A DNA stretch of 64,000 bases from assembly GCF_001039355.2 (NCBI RefSeq), contig NW_019776017.1:74206-138205 (forward strand). Reading direction: 5' to 3'. Position numbers and translations under genes: made by a program. Positions 11,501 to 21,707 of this stretch are shown here, one piece after another; position 1 is the stretch's first letter, and the number at the start of each line of letters is the position of its first letter. The DNA comes from Lingula anatina. Taxonomy: Eukaryota > Brachiopoda > Lingulata > Lingulida > Lingulidae. Under the pieces are notes generated by a model that saw only the letters and a program-made list of their open reading frames with translations, had not been told where the DNA came from and ran no database searches.

Positions 11501-12302
11501 GGAGCCGATGAGACCATAAGAGGATTAGGAGGCCTTACTTTCAAGTGGGTCTACTATATGTGTTGGCCCGTAGTTCTGCATGCGCTGTTATAGTTAATTG
11601 TTATAGTATACATACTGCTAACAGAAAGAATATTACGATTTTCTCCTGTGGTTTTATTTCATTGTAGGGGGACAAATACTGAGAAACATTGCAGAGGAAT
11701 ATGGCGAAAGAAATATTCATTTTAGTTCCATTTCGTACATGATAGATACATATGAAAGATACAACGGTGCTCCGCTCTCTCGGGGAGACACGGGAGGAAA
11801 ATATTTCGGCGTCTTTAGGGACATCCCCCTTCCACCAGATGCCTCACGCACATACCATTTATCTGACCTGCAGCAAGTTGAACTGTCGGCTCTTATTGAT
11901 TATGATACTTCTTACCACGTGGTACCAAGACCGGAAATGCTAAAATTATGGCTTGACCAAACAACGGCAGAATCGCTCGTCTTGTTGGAAAAGGGAAAGA
12001 TAGCCGGGTACGGATCAATCAGGCCTGCTATGAACGGTTTCTATCTTGGACCCCTCTATGCAGAAAATACAATAGGAACCATGGTTCTCTTCAGGGGTCT
12101 GATAAACCTCATTCCACGAGATTCCAACGTGGATTTTTTTCTTCCCCATGCGAACGAAGCAGGTCAACTGATTCTGAAGGCCAACGAAAACACCGTGGGG
12201 CTGTACGACACTTTTCACAGATGTGCTAGGAAAAGTTGTATTCCAGTACCAAAATGGAATAATGTATTTGCATTACTCTCCAACGAATGTGGATTGTGCT
12301 AA
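8161..12302 (+). CDS. GNAT-family N-acetyltransferase, copy 2 (three exons)
   Basis: Exons 8161-8482, 10888-10974 and 11668-12302 join in frame to 347 codons plus stop, with exactly the same exon lengths and intron phases as copy 1. The acetyl-CoA signature reads RGFGVGGQIL. The Arg-rich presequence-like N-terminus is kept. Differences from copy 1 are scattered substitutions (for example NERLPS to DERLTS near residue 23) and no frame breaks, so both copies appear to be under constraint. Intron 1 has grown from 240 to 2405 bases through a transposon (8687-10811). Intron 2 has an internal duplication at 11149-11428. An AATAAA signal at about 12411 is near the expected polyadenylation point. Substrate unknown. 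Confidence 0.85.
8687..10811. mobile_element. Mutator-like foldback element with 9-bp target duplication
   Basis: The element begins TTGTCTCAGTTTTAGGCC and ends with the inverse, GGCCGAAAACTGAGACAA. It is flanked by GGATAGAAT at 8678-8686 and 10812-10820. The paralogous intron of copy 1 has a single GGATAGAAT (about 4143-4151), so insertion and duplication are shown directly. The terminal inverted repeats are about 345 bp (right arm about 10470-10811; left arm about 8687-9819 once a nested insertion is removed). Long TIRs with a 9-bp duplication are the hallmark of Mutator/MULE transposons. The 650-bp AT-rich centre has no transposase, so it is non-autonomous. ORFs in the arms are mirror images of each other and are not genes. 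Confidence 0.9.
8777..9562 (+). mobile_element. Nested TIR element with TCAACGTTGA subterminal repeats
   Basis: Inserted into the left arm of the foldback element. The ends are CCCAGTAGGCA and TGCCCGCTGGG (imperfect inverted repeats), with AA on each side. The right arm of the host element gives the empty site (CGTAAGTTCC), confirming insertion with a 2-bp duplication. Both subterminal regions are packed with the palindrome TCAACGTTGA or close variants. A second copy in opposite orientation is at 15883-17367. No coding capacity. The family is not recognised. Confidence 0.8.
11149..11428 (+). repeat. Tandem duplication inside intron 2 of copy 2
   Basis: Blocks at about 11149-11275 and 11302-11428 are nearly identical (both contain TAAACCGCATGATGACCGAC). 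Copy 1 has one such block near 4500-4640, so the duplication followed the gene duplication. Confidence 0.8.
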
Positions 12303-12957
12303 GTTTATATATACATTCTGTCTCCTTTATGTCAGTTTGTTTTTGCCATGGTTTATCTTATTATCTCATTTGGTTTGTATGCAATTGACATTATTTCAGT
12401 TGAATTTTTGCAATAAAGGGGTCTCAAATCAATTTTAATTGATGTTAAAACATGAATGGTCTGTATGATTTATTAATCATGTAACACTGAGGGCTCTTTC
12501 TGACCCAACAGTAATTCCGTATATTCATTGCATTTTTTGTTTTTACAATGTTAGTTTTGGAGAAATTGCAGGACCAAAACCTCATTCGGCCGTCATATTC
12601 CATCAGCGAGACTCATATTGAATGACATGTAGCATTTATCAATTGACTCCTAACGGCTACTTCATAATAAGATGTACACTTTATGGTCCACTTTTGACCA
12701 AATATGAACTTCACCAAACAGAGAATTAAATATCAGTAAGACATTGGTATAGATCTTGGGCATAATCCCTTCAAATGTTTTTGCACCGTTTCTCATTAAT
12801 GAAATCCTTCATGAGAAACGACCAGTGTTTAAAGTGACATCGAGCTCAGCTTTGAGTTTCATGTATATAGGCCAAGACATCATTGAACTTACATAACACT
12901 ACTTGATTTTGATGTTGATATAAAGCTTTGGATTGGAAATAAATAAATATGGACTTC

Positions 12958-13090
12958 ATTATATGCTTAAAATGATGTTTGTATTTTGGTAAACAGTGCT
13001 ATTAAAGGCCGGCTAGTGGGGGAGCACTCTCCACCAGGTCGCCACAAACTAGCTTCTCCAAGGTTGGACATCATTTTAAGCATATAACAG
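12958..13090 (-). repeat. Segment inverted relative to copy 1, bounded by inverted repeats
   Basis: The roughly 105 bases containing GTGGGGGAGCACTCTCCACC are the reverse complement of 5995-6099 downstream of copy 1, while the sequence on both sides is collinear. In this copy the segment is bounded by TGCTTAAAATGATGT and ACATCATTTTAAGCA. It could be a small TIR element or a segment flipped by recombination between its inverted ends. Confidence 0.7.
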
Positions 13091-13145
13091 GGAGTCAAAC
13101 CCTTGCATGACGATAACGATATCGTTGAGGGCATTATTTACCTCA

Positions 13146-13224
13146 GTGTTTTTATTTACGAGCAGCTGTTTATATATTGACAGTTATATTTCCATGACAG
13201 TAAAGTTCCCTTGTGTCAGAGATA

Positions 13225-13257
<33 letters not shown>

Positions 13258-14690
13258 AAACATTGCACCTTTTATATGAATAGGCTCTTAGTAATATGGA
13301 GGTGTGTGGTAAAATGTTTTGTAGGATTTGTAAAGCGTATATAGTTATTGGGTTAATTCCATATACAATTATTGTTTATTCTGTAATCAGACATGCGTAG
13401 AATAAAAGCTGCCAAGTTGCTATCATGATGAAGCGCACAGATCAAAAACAAGAGTTTTGTTTTTCTGAAGATATTAGTGTCGCGCTATAACCCCTACGAT
13501 ACTGTCATTCTATATCTTTACCGTCATATAATGATATATCCGCATCAATGTCCTAAGCAGTGTTAGATATCATATGTGTTGTCACACTGTATGTAAAATA
13601 TGCTGATGGAGGGAGGACACTGGAAATAGTCAATGTTTTTCCAAAGTGGCTGTCCGAATAAGACAAGCACCGCGGAGACAACAGGCTCCTTTTTTTCCCT
13701 CTTGCTGTCAAGTGTGCGAAGGTGTGGGTCGTAAATAGAGAATATCTTAGGAGCAAGATTCATCCGTTTATTTCCCAGGATGCCGCACCACATAGGGTAG
13801 TCCACCAGTGGCGTCACCAACAAAACATGAACAGGCTGTAGTCAATCATTGGTTGGCGACTTGTGAGATGAAATAGGACATAAAGTGGCAATAAATTGCC
13901 CCTTTACTGGAGACACACCAATTCAAAGGTTCGTTAGAATACTGACAAACAGACTCTGAAGATAATTGCGCCTTCATGAGTTTATGAAGGATGTAAATAT
14001 AGGCCATTTTGCGGTAATGTGGCTGTCTTACAAAATTATAACATTGGCATAACAAAAAAAAACTGGTCTGTATAGCAGTAATAAAATTAATTTTGTGACA
14101 CGACCATATTTCATTATAATTTCAAATGATTAAAAAAACAAATTCAGCTGTCTAAAAGATGTATTAATTTTTGCCACAGAATCCGACCAAATGTTACCAA
14201 AGGGCATCGTTTCATATTTCCCGAAAAATGGTATCATCTAAATAAGTATGCAATTGCACGCCCAGTTATACATCCATACATGTGAGTAACAGTGATGGTT
14301 ATGCAATGTGCGAGACTTTCATGGGACTTTTACGAACTGGACATATAAGCCGGTCAATTTACAACCAAAAGTTTGAAGCAGGTGCAGTTTTATTTTCATT
14401 TTATTTGCATAAATTAATTAATTTATTTATTTGTTTATTTATTTATTTATCTTAAGGACGAGGGACATATTTGGTTTATTATTTGGCATGTCAACTATAT
14501 GTTAGACCTAAAAGAAACTAGTAGAAGTGATGTTTATCTGTTACTGGGTATCTATACATTCGCTATATACATAACTTAAAAGTACATGTAATTTTGTGCA
14601 AAACTTATGTAACCTCTTATACATGTATATACCGGCGCGCCACCAATTATTTTAAATACGGTGTATAATGTTGAGTAAGGCTTAAACAAT
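13146..14690. other. Spacer with a poly-G run, no gene recognised
   Basis: A run of about 30 G lies near 13227-13256 and its length is probably unreliable. The remainder is AT-rich, with TTTATTTA repeats near 14420-14450, and shows no exon with convincing splice sites. Short minus-strand ORFs (13553-14055) overlap one another in different frames and resemble no known protein. Confidence 0.5.
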
Positions 14691-14739
14691 GTTTTGCGCT
14701 CTTAGACTTATATTTCCTACCTTCAAACACCGGTCAAAG

Positions 14740-15490
14740 GAGAGCACAGGCATAGAGGTGACGTGGGGTTTGGTTTGAAATGGTTGGGTGATCCGGTATT
14801 CAGCAGCCCGGAAAGTGTGGCGTAGGTACAACCAAGAACAACCAAGGCAATAATTAAGGAGAAGTGTTCCGTTGATTTGTACCGTACTATAATTACAGGG
14901 CGTCTCAGGATTAATCTGATCCATCTACACATTCATAAATTATGTACCAGAAAAGAGAGACAGTAACACTTGGATTTCACAACATCTAAAATGATAAGAA
15001 TTTGAATGTATTTTCAATCTGCATATATGTTTTTAAAAACTTTACCTGTTCTAAATGTGCGCCGCAGAGCTGATGGTGTACTAGTTGGACGAACTCCTAC
15101 AGAAAGAAGCTGGCATGGCGTCCACATTCTATAGCGTTCTTGCAATCAACTTTAGGCCATATCTTGATGAGAACTCGATCAATGTTCCCGTGACTTAATA
15201 TTTCTTCACTCGGCGGGTAATTTGGAACTTATGCAATAAATCTTATTTTTAAGTCTGACCAGTCGTAAAGATTTACATAAACTGCGGTCAAGCACTGACC
15301 TTTACCGATGCACACAACCAGATTAACGGAGACCCGTACCACGGAGTGTTAACCGGCCTTGAGGTGTGAGAAGTAATTTGATATGGTTGGGCGACCCATT
15401 ATTAAACAGGCGAGGAAGAGATAAGTAGGAAGGACATCCAAGTCAAGAGAAGTGTTCCGTTGAATTCTTACCACACTATAGATATAAAAG
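14740..15490 (+). repeat. Two decayed copies of the acetyltransferase upstream region
   Basis: A block resembling GGTTTCAAATGGTTGGGTGA, found upstream of copies 1 (about 3386) and 2 (about 7868), recurs here twice (about 14768 and 15376). Each is followed by a similar ATTCAGCAG or AAACAGGCG stretch and then TTCCGTTGA. This suggests the array once held a further unit, now reduced to its upstream part. Confidence 0.6.
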
Positions 15491-16251
15491 CATGTCTACA
15501 ACCGGTCGTACCCTGTATACGCCCAATGCCCTCTCGATCACGAGAAGGTATCAGTACATGTGATATCTGAATAATCAAATATTTTGAATGAATACGTTTA
15601 AAAAATTGTAAGAAGTTGAGATTACTGGAATATCGTTCTCAAATAGTACTTATATGCTGACCATTTCCTGAACAACGGTAGTTTATACAGTGAAAATTAG
15701 CCAACGACGATAATGAAATGTTTTCTCCAATGATACGAAGACGTCTGGTTTACGCCTTTTTAGTTCTGTGTACGATGAACTGCCTTCAGTGTTTGGAAAA
15801 CCTCACTCTCAACCATTTCGAAGACTAGGGTGGACCCAGGCCTGTGCCTAAGTGTTTCTTAACTGCACGGAGGGGAGCCAAGCCAAGCGGGCAAATCATT
15901 TTGTTTCAACGTTGAAACAATGTTGAACTATAACGTTGACAAGACGTTGGATAAACATTGGCTTTGAAAGTTGGATCAACGTCAAATAACAACATTCTTG
16001 CATGAAAAGACATTAAAATGACCTGAAATGTTTTTATTTTTGGTAGAAAACACAGGTACACAATTATAACGTACACTGTAAAAACATCTAAGGGCCTGCA
16101 TTGTCTCATTTTTTCAACGCATTTAGCTCCTAAGCTTGTTTTGCACCTAAACATGTTACACCCTTTTAGCCGGGATGTGTTTAGCAATTCAGTTTGATGG
16201 CTGAATATATGTAGGGTGCAAATGTATGGCCTTTAAGTTAGGATTTCCAAG

Positions 16252-16255
<4 letters not shown>

Positions 16256-16300
<45 letters not shown>

Positions 16301-16940
16301 TGTATTTATTTGCAACTTAAAAAGTTGAATTTTACAATAAAAACAAATAATGGTGAGATGCACAATCTTAAAATATACTTGTAAGTGTTAAAATGATTCG
16401 ATACACATTACAAGTTCATAAAAACCATCAGTTCTTAAAATTTGATAAAGCCCATGGGATAAAAGTTTTTGACGATCGTACAGTCCTCAATTTTGGCACA
16501 GTGTGCTTATAAACCCAGCGCAAAGTGTAGGAACTTTCATTTATCTCTGGTAGCAAATGATGGATATTGTGTCCTTCAGAGTACATGTTATGCAATAATG
16601 TTTTAGATAGTTCATCCCTTCTACAAGCAAGAGTGATAAGTTTACATGTTTCAAGTGCCCCATCATAGGGCAGCTCTGGGAATATAATCTTACATACTCT
16701 AATCTGGATGGATTCAATTTTATCAACTTTTGTTGTGTGAGACCTGGGTGCCACACCTGACATGCATATTCTAATGTAGGTCTGATTACTGATGTGTAAA
16801 AGCTTACAAGTTCATTGGTTGGAATACCTGCTCTTTTCAGAAGCTTAAGATTGTGTAGCCTTTTACTTGCTTTTTTTACAAATATCACATATGTGACCTT
16901 CCCAGCTCAAATCACTACTGATCCTAACCCCTAAGAAGAC
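16256..16940 (-). mobile_element. 5'-truncated LINE, reverse transcriptase C-terminal end
   Basis: Read on the minus strand from about 16940, the sequence encodes LGVRISSDLSWEGHICDICKK, then KRLHNLKLLKRAG, FYTSVIRPTLEYACQVWHPG, typical of the C-terminal region of CR1/jockey-like LINE reverse transcriptases. The frame shifts between 16541 and 16763, so it is broken. It ends with a short 3' tail and an (ATT)n repeat at 16256-16300. Microsatellite tails are seen in several LINE clades. The 5' end is truncated, as usual for dead copies. Confidence 0.8.
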
Positions 16941-16960
16941 AGCAGACCGCACTATAGATC

Positions 16961-17024
<64 letters not shown>
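16961..17024. repeat. (AT)n microsatellite
   Basis: About 30 uninterrupted AT units next to the 5' end of the truncated LINE. Confidence 0.95.
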
Positions 17025-17028
<4 letters not shown>

Positions 17029-17899
17029 AAAAAACAGCAGCTATTTTGCCCCGACCGGTTTCATTCTTTCTTCAGGGGGTTTTGAAGAAAAAATATTTTT
17101 TATAAAGTTTGTTACAGTATTGATAAACATAGTATCACGTTTTCAAGATTTAATTTTTTAAATTACAATCCATGTCTTGCATCACGACGACCAAACAACA
17201 ACGTTGAGTCAATGACCAAAATACAACGTTGAGTCAACGTCACATTATGACGGCGTTTTGACGTGGCTGGATCAACATTGATTTGACGTTGAATTTAGGA
17301 AGATCAACGGCGATTCAACGTCCCAACCTGTTTTCAACATTGACCCAATGTTACTATGCCTGCTGGGAGGGGGTAACTATACGCCGAGGAAGAATGGAAG
17401 ACGTCCCTGGAGTCTGGAAACTGACAGCGGAGGCCAAGTGGAATATTCATCAAGATATGATTGAGACCCACTTCAAAATAAGTGAAAATGGCTGGATCGT
17501 CGCAGAAAAGAACGGAGATATTGTGAGTGAAAACTTTTCCTTATAACATTATTTTATGGAGGGAATATGTATCGTCTCTTGTTTAATTCTGATAAATATT
17601 GACTTGTGGAATGGGTACAAAGACACGACCAGTCTTTTATTTAGAAACAGTTTACTCGCATAGTATGAACGCGATGATGTTGTATTTGTAGGTTAATGAT
17701 GATCTGAGTACAGGGGGTCACTTTGTAGTGTCATAAAAGATGCGAGGCCACGATGTTGGTAAGTTTGTGAAATTGATTTCCATAAAACTCTGATCTCCAA
17801 CCAATGGCCGAGAGTCTGAGAGGTTACAATTAGTACCCATTTCAACGGTGGATCGTTATTCATTTATTTTCATATTATTCAGAAAATATGATGCTATTG

Positions 17900-18763
17900 C
17901 CCATCCTTCCCAGCTACATTTGAAATCTGTTTGAAAAATAATCAGTTTCTAAATTGTAAACGTGACTTAAGATTCTAAAAGAAACTCTGTAAAGAGTTCT
18001 TATTCCATCTCTGAGCAGTTTGACAATGGACTCGATACAAAATATTTGAATATCATTCAGCTATTTTGTCCTACCTTCACAGACAGCAAAATGTCACGTT
18101 TAATCCCATCCATTAAAATCTTATTTAAGATTCAACCAGGCATCCGTAGTTAATAACTTGCATAGTTTCCATTGGTTTGTGCTGCGGTAACAGACTTCTA
18201 GGATATACAAAATATTTTATAGTCACATGATAAGCCATATGACCACAATATTAGCTAATAAAAGCATTTTGTTCTAATATTAGATTTCATTGGGTTGGAT
18301 TAAGCTCGATCAAAAAAAGAAAAAAGACCACAAGTAATTACAAAAACATTTTATTTCAATAGATTTGGCATAGAAGAACAGAAAAAAAATGTATAAATTA
18401 GTGTGAAAAAAAGGAAAAAATGTGAAAGTAATAGGGCAGGGGTGATATCGCCCCTAGAATCAACTTGCTGCTTACGTTATACTCTATAGCCTACTTCCTC
18501 ACGGCGCCACCATACGGGCGTATCTTAAATTAGTATAAAATCTGTGTAAAAGTAATCAAATGTAGTCACTTTTTTTTAATTGATCAAACATGATCTTTGG
18601 GAACACAAATGACAGTTCTAACCCGTAATTTCAGCACTGTATTCCTTAAATCATTAACCTAGTTTAATTTCTACTGCCGGCATTTACCAGTTATTGACAA
18701 TTTTATATCATATTGTAAGGATCGTTCAGGCAAATCTTCTAATTGTCTAGATGTTCTAAAAAC

Positions 18764-18813
<50 letters not shown>

Positions 18814-19150
18814 AGAAAGTTAGTATAGTGTATAGAAAAGTCGCTAATACAGTAAGGGAGCATACACATTGAAAAGAGCCGAGGTCTAGTAAGGCCGCGA
18901 CCTAAATATGGCGGACCTACATGTAAGGAAGACCGCTAATCCTGTTTATCCTCCCCACGCGTCTTCCCGGCAGAGGCACAGTAATTGATCATGAATCTCA
19001 GCTCAATTCAACCGGTCGAGGGACAACGCGTGGGGAGGCGTGTGAGAGGCGGAGAGACCATTACAGGATTTTGTTTTGATATTTATTTTTAAGAGATAAC
19101 ATTACGTAATTTTAACTAATTAACATTATTTAATGCTATATAATATCTAT
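17900..19150. other. Spacer with microsatellite and inverted GC-rich motif
   Basis: No gene is recognised. An (ATT)n run lies at about 18770-18811. Between 18935 and 19075, TCCTCCCCACGCGT and ACGCGTGGGGAGG face each other across about 75 bases, next to AATCCTGTT and AACAGGATTT-like ends, so the block can fold as an imperfect inverted repeat. Confidence 0.5.
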
Positions 19151-19225
19151 CACCATCCTTTAATAGAGGGACCTTTCAATAAAAGCGGCCGCTACCGGCC
19201 AAATTTCGAACACTATATATCTGTG
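19150..19225 (+). repeat. Short dispersed repeat shared with 51965-52025
   Basis: GGCCAAATTTCGAACA and the preceding CAATAAAAGCGGCC are shared with the copy near 51975. Family unknown. Confidence 0.6.
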
Positions 19226-19494
19226 TTTGTCATTTACTTATCCTTTGGCTGGCTTAATGTTTTAGTTTAGTTTAGTTTAGTTTATTTCACTGTAATGAAA
19301 TGTTATGAAAATGACAATATTAATGCAATTTTGTGAATATGCTATTAATGAGGAGACATAAAATTCTATTCGGTTAAATGAAGTGAATTAGAATGGAATT
19401 AATTTTCTCACACTGCGACACTGTATATATTGTGCTAGTTGTGCTTTTGGTAAGAATTGTGGGTAAGTTACGACAGTTGCTTATTCGCTCAGTA

Positions 19495-20465
19495 GGGCTC
19501 CGTATCTCGAAAGCTTCGCTATGTTGCGCACGTGCGCTAGCATGGCGAGCGTGTGCTATCCCATATCTCGAAAGCTTCGCTATGTTGCGCACGTGCGCAA
19601 GCATGGCGAGCGTGCGCTATAACATATCTCGAAAGCTTCACAAATCCCGGCCGTGCGCTAATGTCGAAATCACCAATAGTTTCGAGGTTATTATTTGCGG
19701 CGATACAAACCATGCGCAAAGGCCTCTGCGTATGCATAATTCGTCATTTTAATGTGTCTTTCATGTAATTAAACATGGTGGCAAGTTTGGGTTGCCAGTC
19801 ATAATAGCATATAATAAAACATATAACAAAAAAATGGAAGCTTTTAATTGATTGAATCATTGGTACCTCTGATAGAAAAAACTTGCGGTAAATATTCACG
19901 TGAAGAATGCTAAAGTCATGTTTTACAATGCAGAAATATTTCAAAATTAAACATTTCATACATCATTTTATATTTTCTGGTGAATTTAATTCATCTGTGT
20001 AGTCTATTGATAATAATAATAAATTCAAAAGTGTCATTTTCTACACAAAATGAAAAAGCAGAAACAAAGCATTCGGTCGCACCGTGACCTTCCTCAATGT
20101 CTATTATTGTGAGACTGAACACTACTCACCAATGTGTCAGTAATTGTGTCAGTCCAAGCTTCGCTAATTGAATTGTTTTTTGACATTTTATTGGTGTCAA
20201 ATACTTCAAATATCAGTATTTGTAATTATGATATTCCTATAAATAAAAACAACCTCTTGATTTGCGTCATGGTGAAAAAAATTACATTTCGTGTAATTGT
20301 GTTATGACGTCTTCACTTTATGCGGCAATCGAATTTTAGTAGAGTTTGAGGTTATAATTGCGTTGCCTTTGCTGAGGCTTCGAGATAGCAGGTGGGTGCA
20401 ATCGCACTAGCTCGCCATGCTCGCGCAAGTGCGCAACATAGCGAAGCTTTCGAGATACGGGGCCC
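19495..20465. mobile_element. 971-bp TIR element with 4-bp AGTA duplication
   Basis: It starts GGGCTCCGTATCTCGAAAGC and ends with the inverse, GCTTTCGAGATACGGGGCCC, flanked by AGTA at 19491-19494 and 20466-20469. The inverted repeats extend about 75 bp (GCTATGTTGCGCACGTGCGC and its complement). On the left side the TIR core is tandemly repeated with a 61-bp period (next entry); on the right it occurs once. The interior includes a 290-bp segment also present at 2270-2565. No transposase is visible. Superfamily not assigned. Confidence 0.75.
19504..19660 (+). repeat. 61-bp tandem repeat at the left end of the element
   Basis: ATCTCGAAAGCTTC begins at 19504, 19565 and 19626. The first two units contain the 12-bp palindrome GCGCACGTGCGC with an E-box core CACGTG; the third is diverged. 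Confidence 0.85.
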
Positions 20466-20469
20466 AGTA

Positions 20470-20837
20470 AACACGTAATTTATTTTATTTATTTATTTAT
20501 TTATTTTTTTTTGTCTTTCGTTTTTTGTTTTTGGTCATGTTGTTGCAATTTGTTTAGTATATATGATTCTTTTTATATTAAAACTACATTTGTTTTTGCT
20601 GCATTGTTTTTTTTTTTCATTTATTAATTTATGTTACAAAGCAAATATGTGTGTGTTAGTGTGTAGGCCTGTACATCGTGTACATGACTGGGTGTTGTTT
20701 TATGTGAGAAGGTTTACGATTATGTGCTTATGTATGAATACTTGTTTGAATAATGATATTTTTATGTTTAATTTTCAGAAATTGCAAGTGCAAGTTGGGG
20801 TGCAATTAATGTTCATTAATATATCAAATTAATGGTT
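20470..20837. other. T-rich stretch, no gene recognised
   Basis: TTTATTTA repeats lie near 20480-20505. An 89-codon ORF (20563-20832) is Phe/Cys/Leu-rich in the manner of T-rich DNA and resembles no known protein. Confidence 0.4.
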
Positions 20838-21070
20838 TCGAGCTGTTTGGGAAGTGGTTTCCCCCTTGTGTAATGGAGAGATGAGCTTGGAAGAGCTGTT
20901 TCGGTTGTGATATTCTGTTAAATCCCTATGTAAGGAAAGATGAGCTCAGAACAGCTGTTTGGCATGTGATATCCCGGTGATTTCCTGAGTTAGGGAGGGA
21001 AGTGCTCGAAAAAGCTGTTTGGGATGTCATATCCCGGTGATTCTTTTTTATATGAAAGGGAGAGATGATA
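20838..21070 (+). repeat. Degenerate minisatellite, about 53-60 bp units
   Basis: AGCTGTTT begins at 20841, 20894, 20953 and 21013, each followed by a GATATTCTG or GATATCCCGGTGATT-like stretch and then GAGATGAGCT or a variant. Four diverged units. Confidence 0.75.
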
Positions 21071-21242
21071 CATAGGTTTGGTGAGGAGAGGGTCTCCTCG
21101 TGTTTATGAATTATTTATTTTTATTGTGTTTTGTTTGTAAATGATTGAAGGTGGGTTGAAAAAAAAGTGCGCTAAATGCGTCCGTATGCACTTAATGCAG
21201 GTATATTGTGTTGAGTTGTTTTATACTTAATGTTATGCAGTG

Positions 21243-21411
21243 CAGGGGCGGATTTAGGCCGTCTTCTGGGTCTTCCGGAAGACGGTCAGATTTTCAAGTT
21301 TACATTGACGGGTATCTAATTTTTTTCTGTTGGAAGACGGTCAAAATTGGAGGATGAATCAACAAAGATAATTTTGAAGACTGTCAGTAGATACCTCTGA
21401 ATCCGCCCCTG
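21243..21411. mobile_element. 169-bp MITE, hAT-like ends
   Basis: Terminal inverted repeats CAGGGGCGGATTTAGG and CTCTGAATCCGCCCCTG, flanked by CAGTG at 21238-21242 and 21412-21416. A second internal inverted pair (GTCTTCTGGGTCTTCCGGAAGAC) makes the left part foldable. CAGGGG ends are common in hAT elements, which usually make 8-bp duplications; only 5 bp match here, so the assignment is tentative. Confidence 0.7.
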
Positions 21412-21558
21412 CAGTGTCGGTTATTGTCTTAGAGAACCTAAAGATATGATCGATCAGTGTCAGAACTCTGTGACTAAGATAACATCGCATGGTGTAATGG
21501 CCACACTGGTTTTTATCTGGTTAGGTAGGCTGATAGTAGTAAAAGGTATGCTTGACCT

Positions 21559-21706
21559 GTGAGGCTGACCTAATTAGTTGCTGCTTTGGGGGAGCTCTTC
21601 AAAAATCAAAAAAAGGTAACTACAAATGTAGAATTCACACAAGGAATTTATTGCTAACAGTTTGACAAACATCCCAGGGATCTACAGGAAAAAAGTAGAC
21701 TCTTTC
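21559..21706 (+). mobile_element. 5' end fragment of the LINE found at 25231
   Basis: Starts GTGAGGCTGACCTAATTAG and matches 25231-25378 almost base for base (about 148 bp). It stops at the single N at 21707. Both copies begin at the same base, which marks the true 5' end of the LINE. The rest of this copy is lost at the contig join. Confidence 0.9.
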
Positions 21707-21707
21707 N

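Larger units (their letters stand above)
7268..13145 (+). repeat. Tandem duplication unit 2 (acetyltransferase gene copy 2)
   Basis: Paralogous to 2570-6525. It starts at TTCCTTATATTACTTGAATA and the homology ends after CGTTGAGGG near 13125. It is longer because of the foldback element in intron 1 and a local duplication in intron 2. Confidence 0.8.
15883..17367 (-). mobile_element. Second TIR element of the TCAACGTTGA family, carrying a LINE
   Basis: The ends are CCAAGCGGGCA and TGCCTGCTGGG, with AG on each side (15881-15882 and 17368-17369). The uninterrupted exon in copies 1 and 2 gives the empty site (GAGCCAAGGGGT). It is in opposite orientation to 8777-9562: the stretch GTTACAGTATTGATAAACA here is the reverse complement of 8960-9015, and TTTGATGGCTGAATATATG matches the other end. 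A LINE fragment and an (AT)n tract occupy its middle. It keeps about 170 bp (16010-16180) lost from the other copy. Confidence 0.8.
15718..17758 (+). pseudogene. Acetyltransferase pseudogene, copy 3
   Basis: Exon 1 starts at ATG 15718 (ATTCGAAGA-like RRR region matching MFANTVRRH), but shifts frame within 60 bases and reaches a TAG near 15826. It is split at 15882 by a 1485-bp transposon and resumes at 17368 with a well-preserved stretch (TIRRGRMEDVPGVWKLTAEA to about 17532). The exon 1 donor is altered. Exon 2 (17692-17758) has lost about 19 bases and contains a stop (TCATAAAAG). Intron 2 sequence continues to about 17900, but exon 3 is missing. It is clearly non-functional, and its exon 1 3' part remains about as similar to copies 1 and 2 as they are to each other. 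Confidence 0.85.

Noticed and set aside
16541-16888. Minus-strand ORF as a separate gene
   Set aside because: It encodes the end of a LINE reverse transcriptase that shifts frame before the stop; listed as a mobile element.
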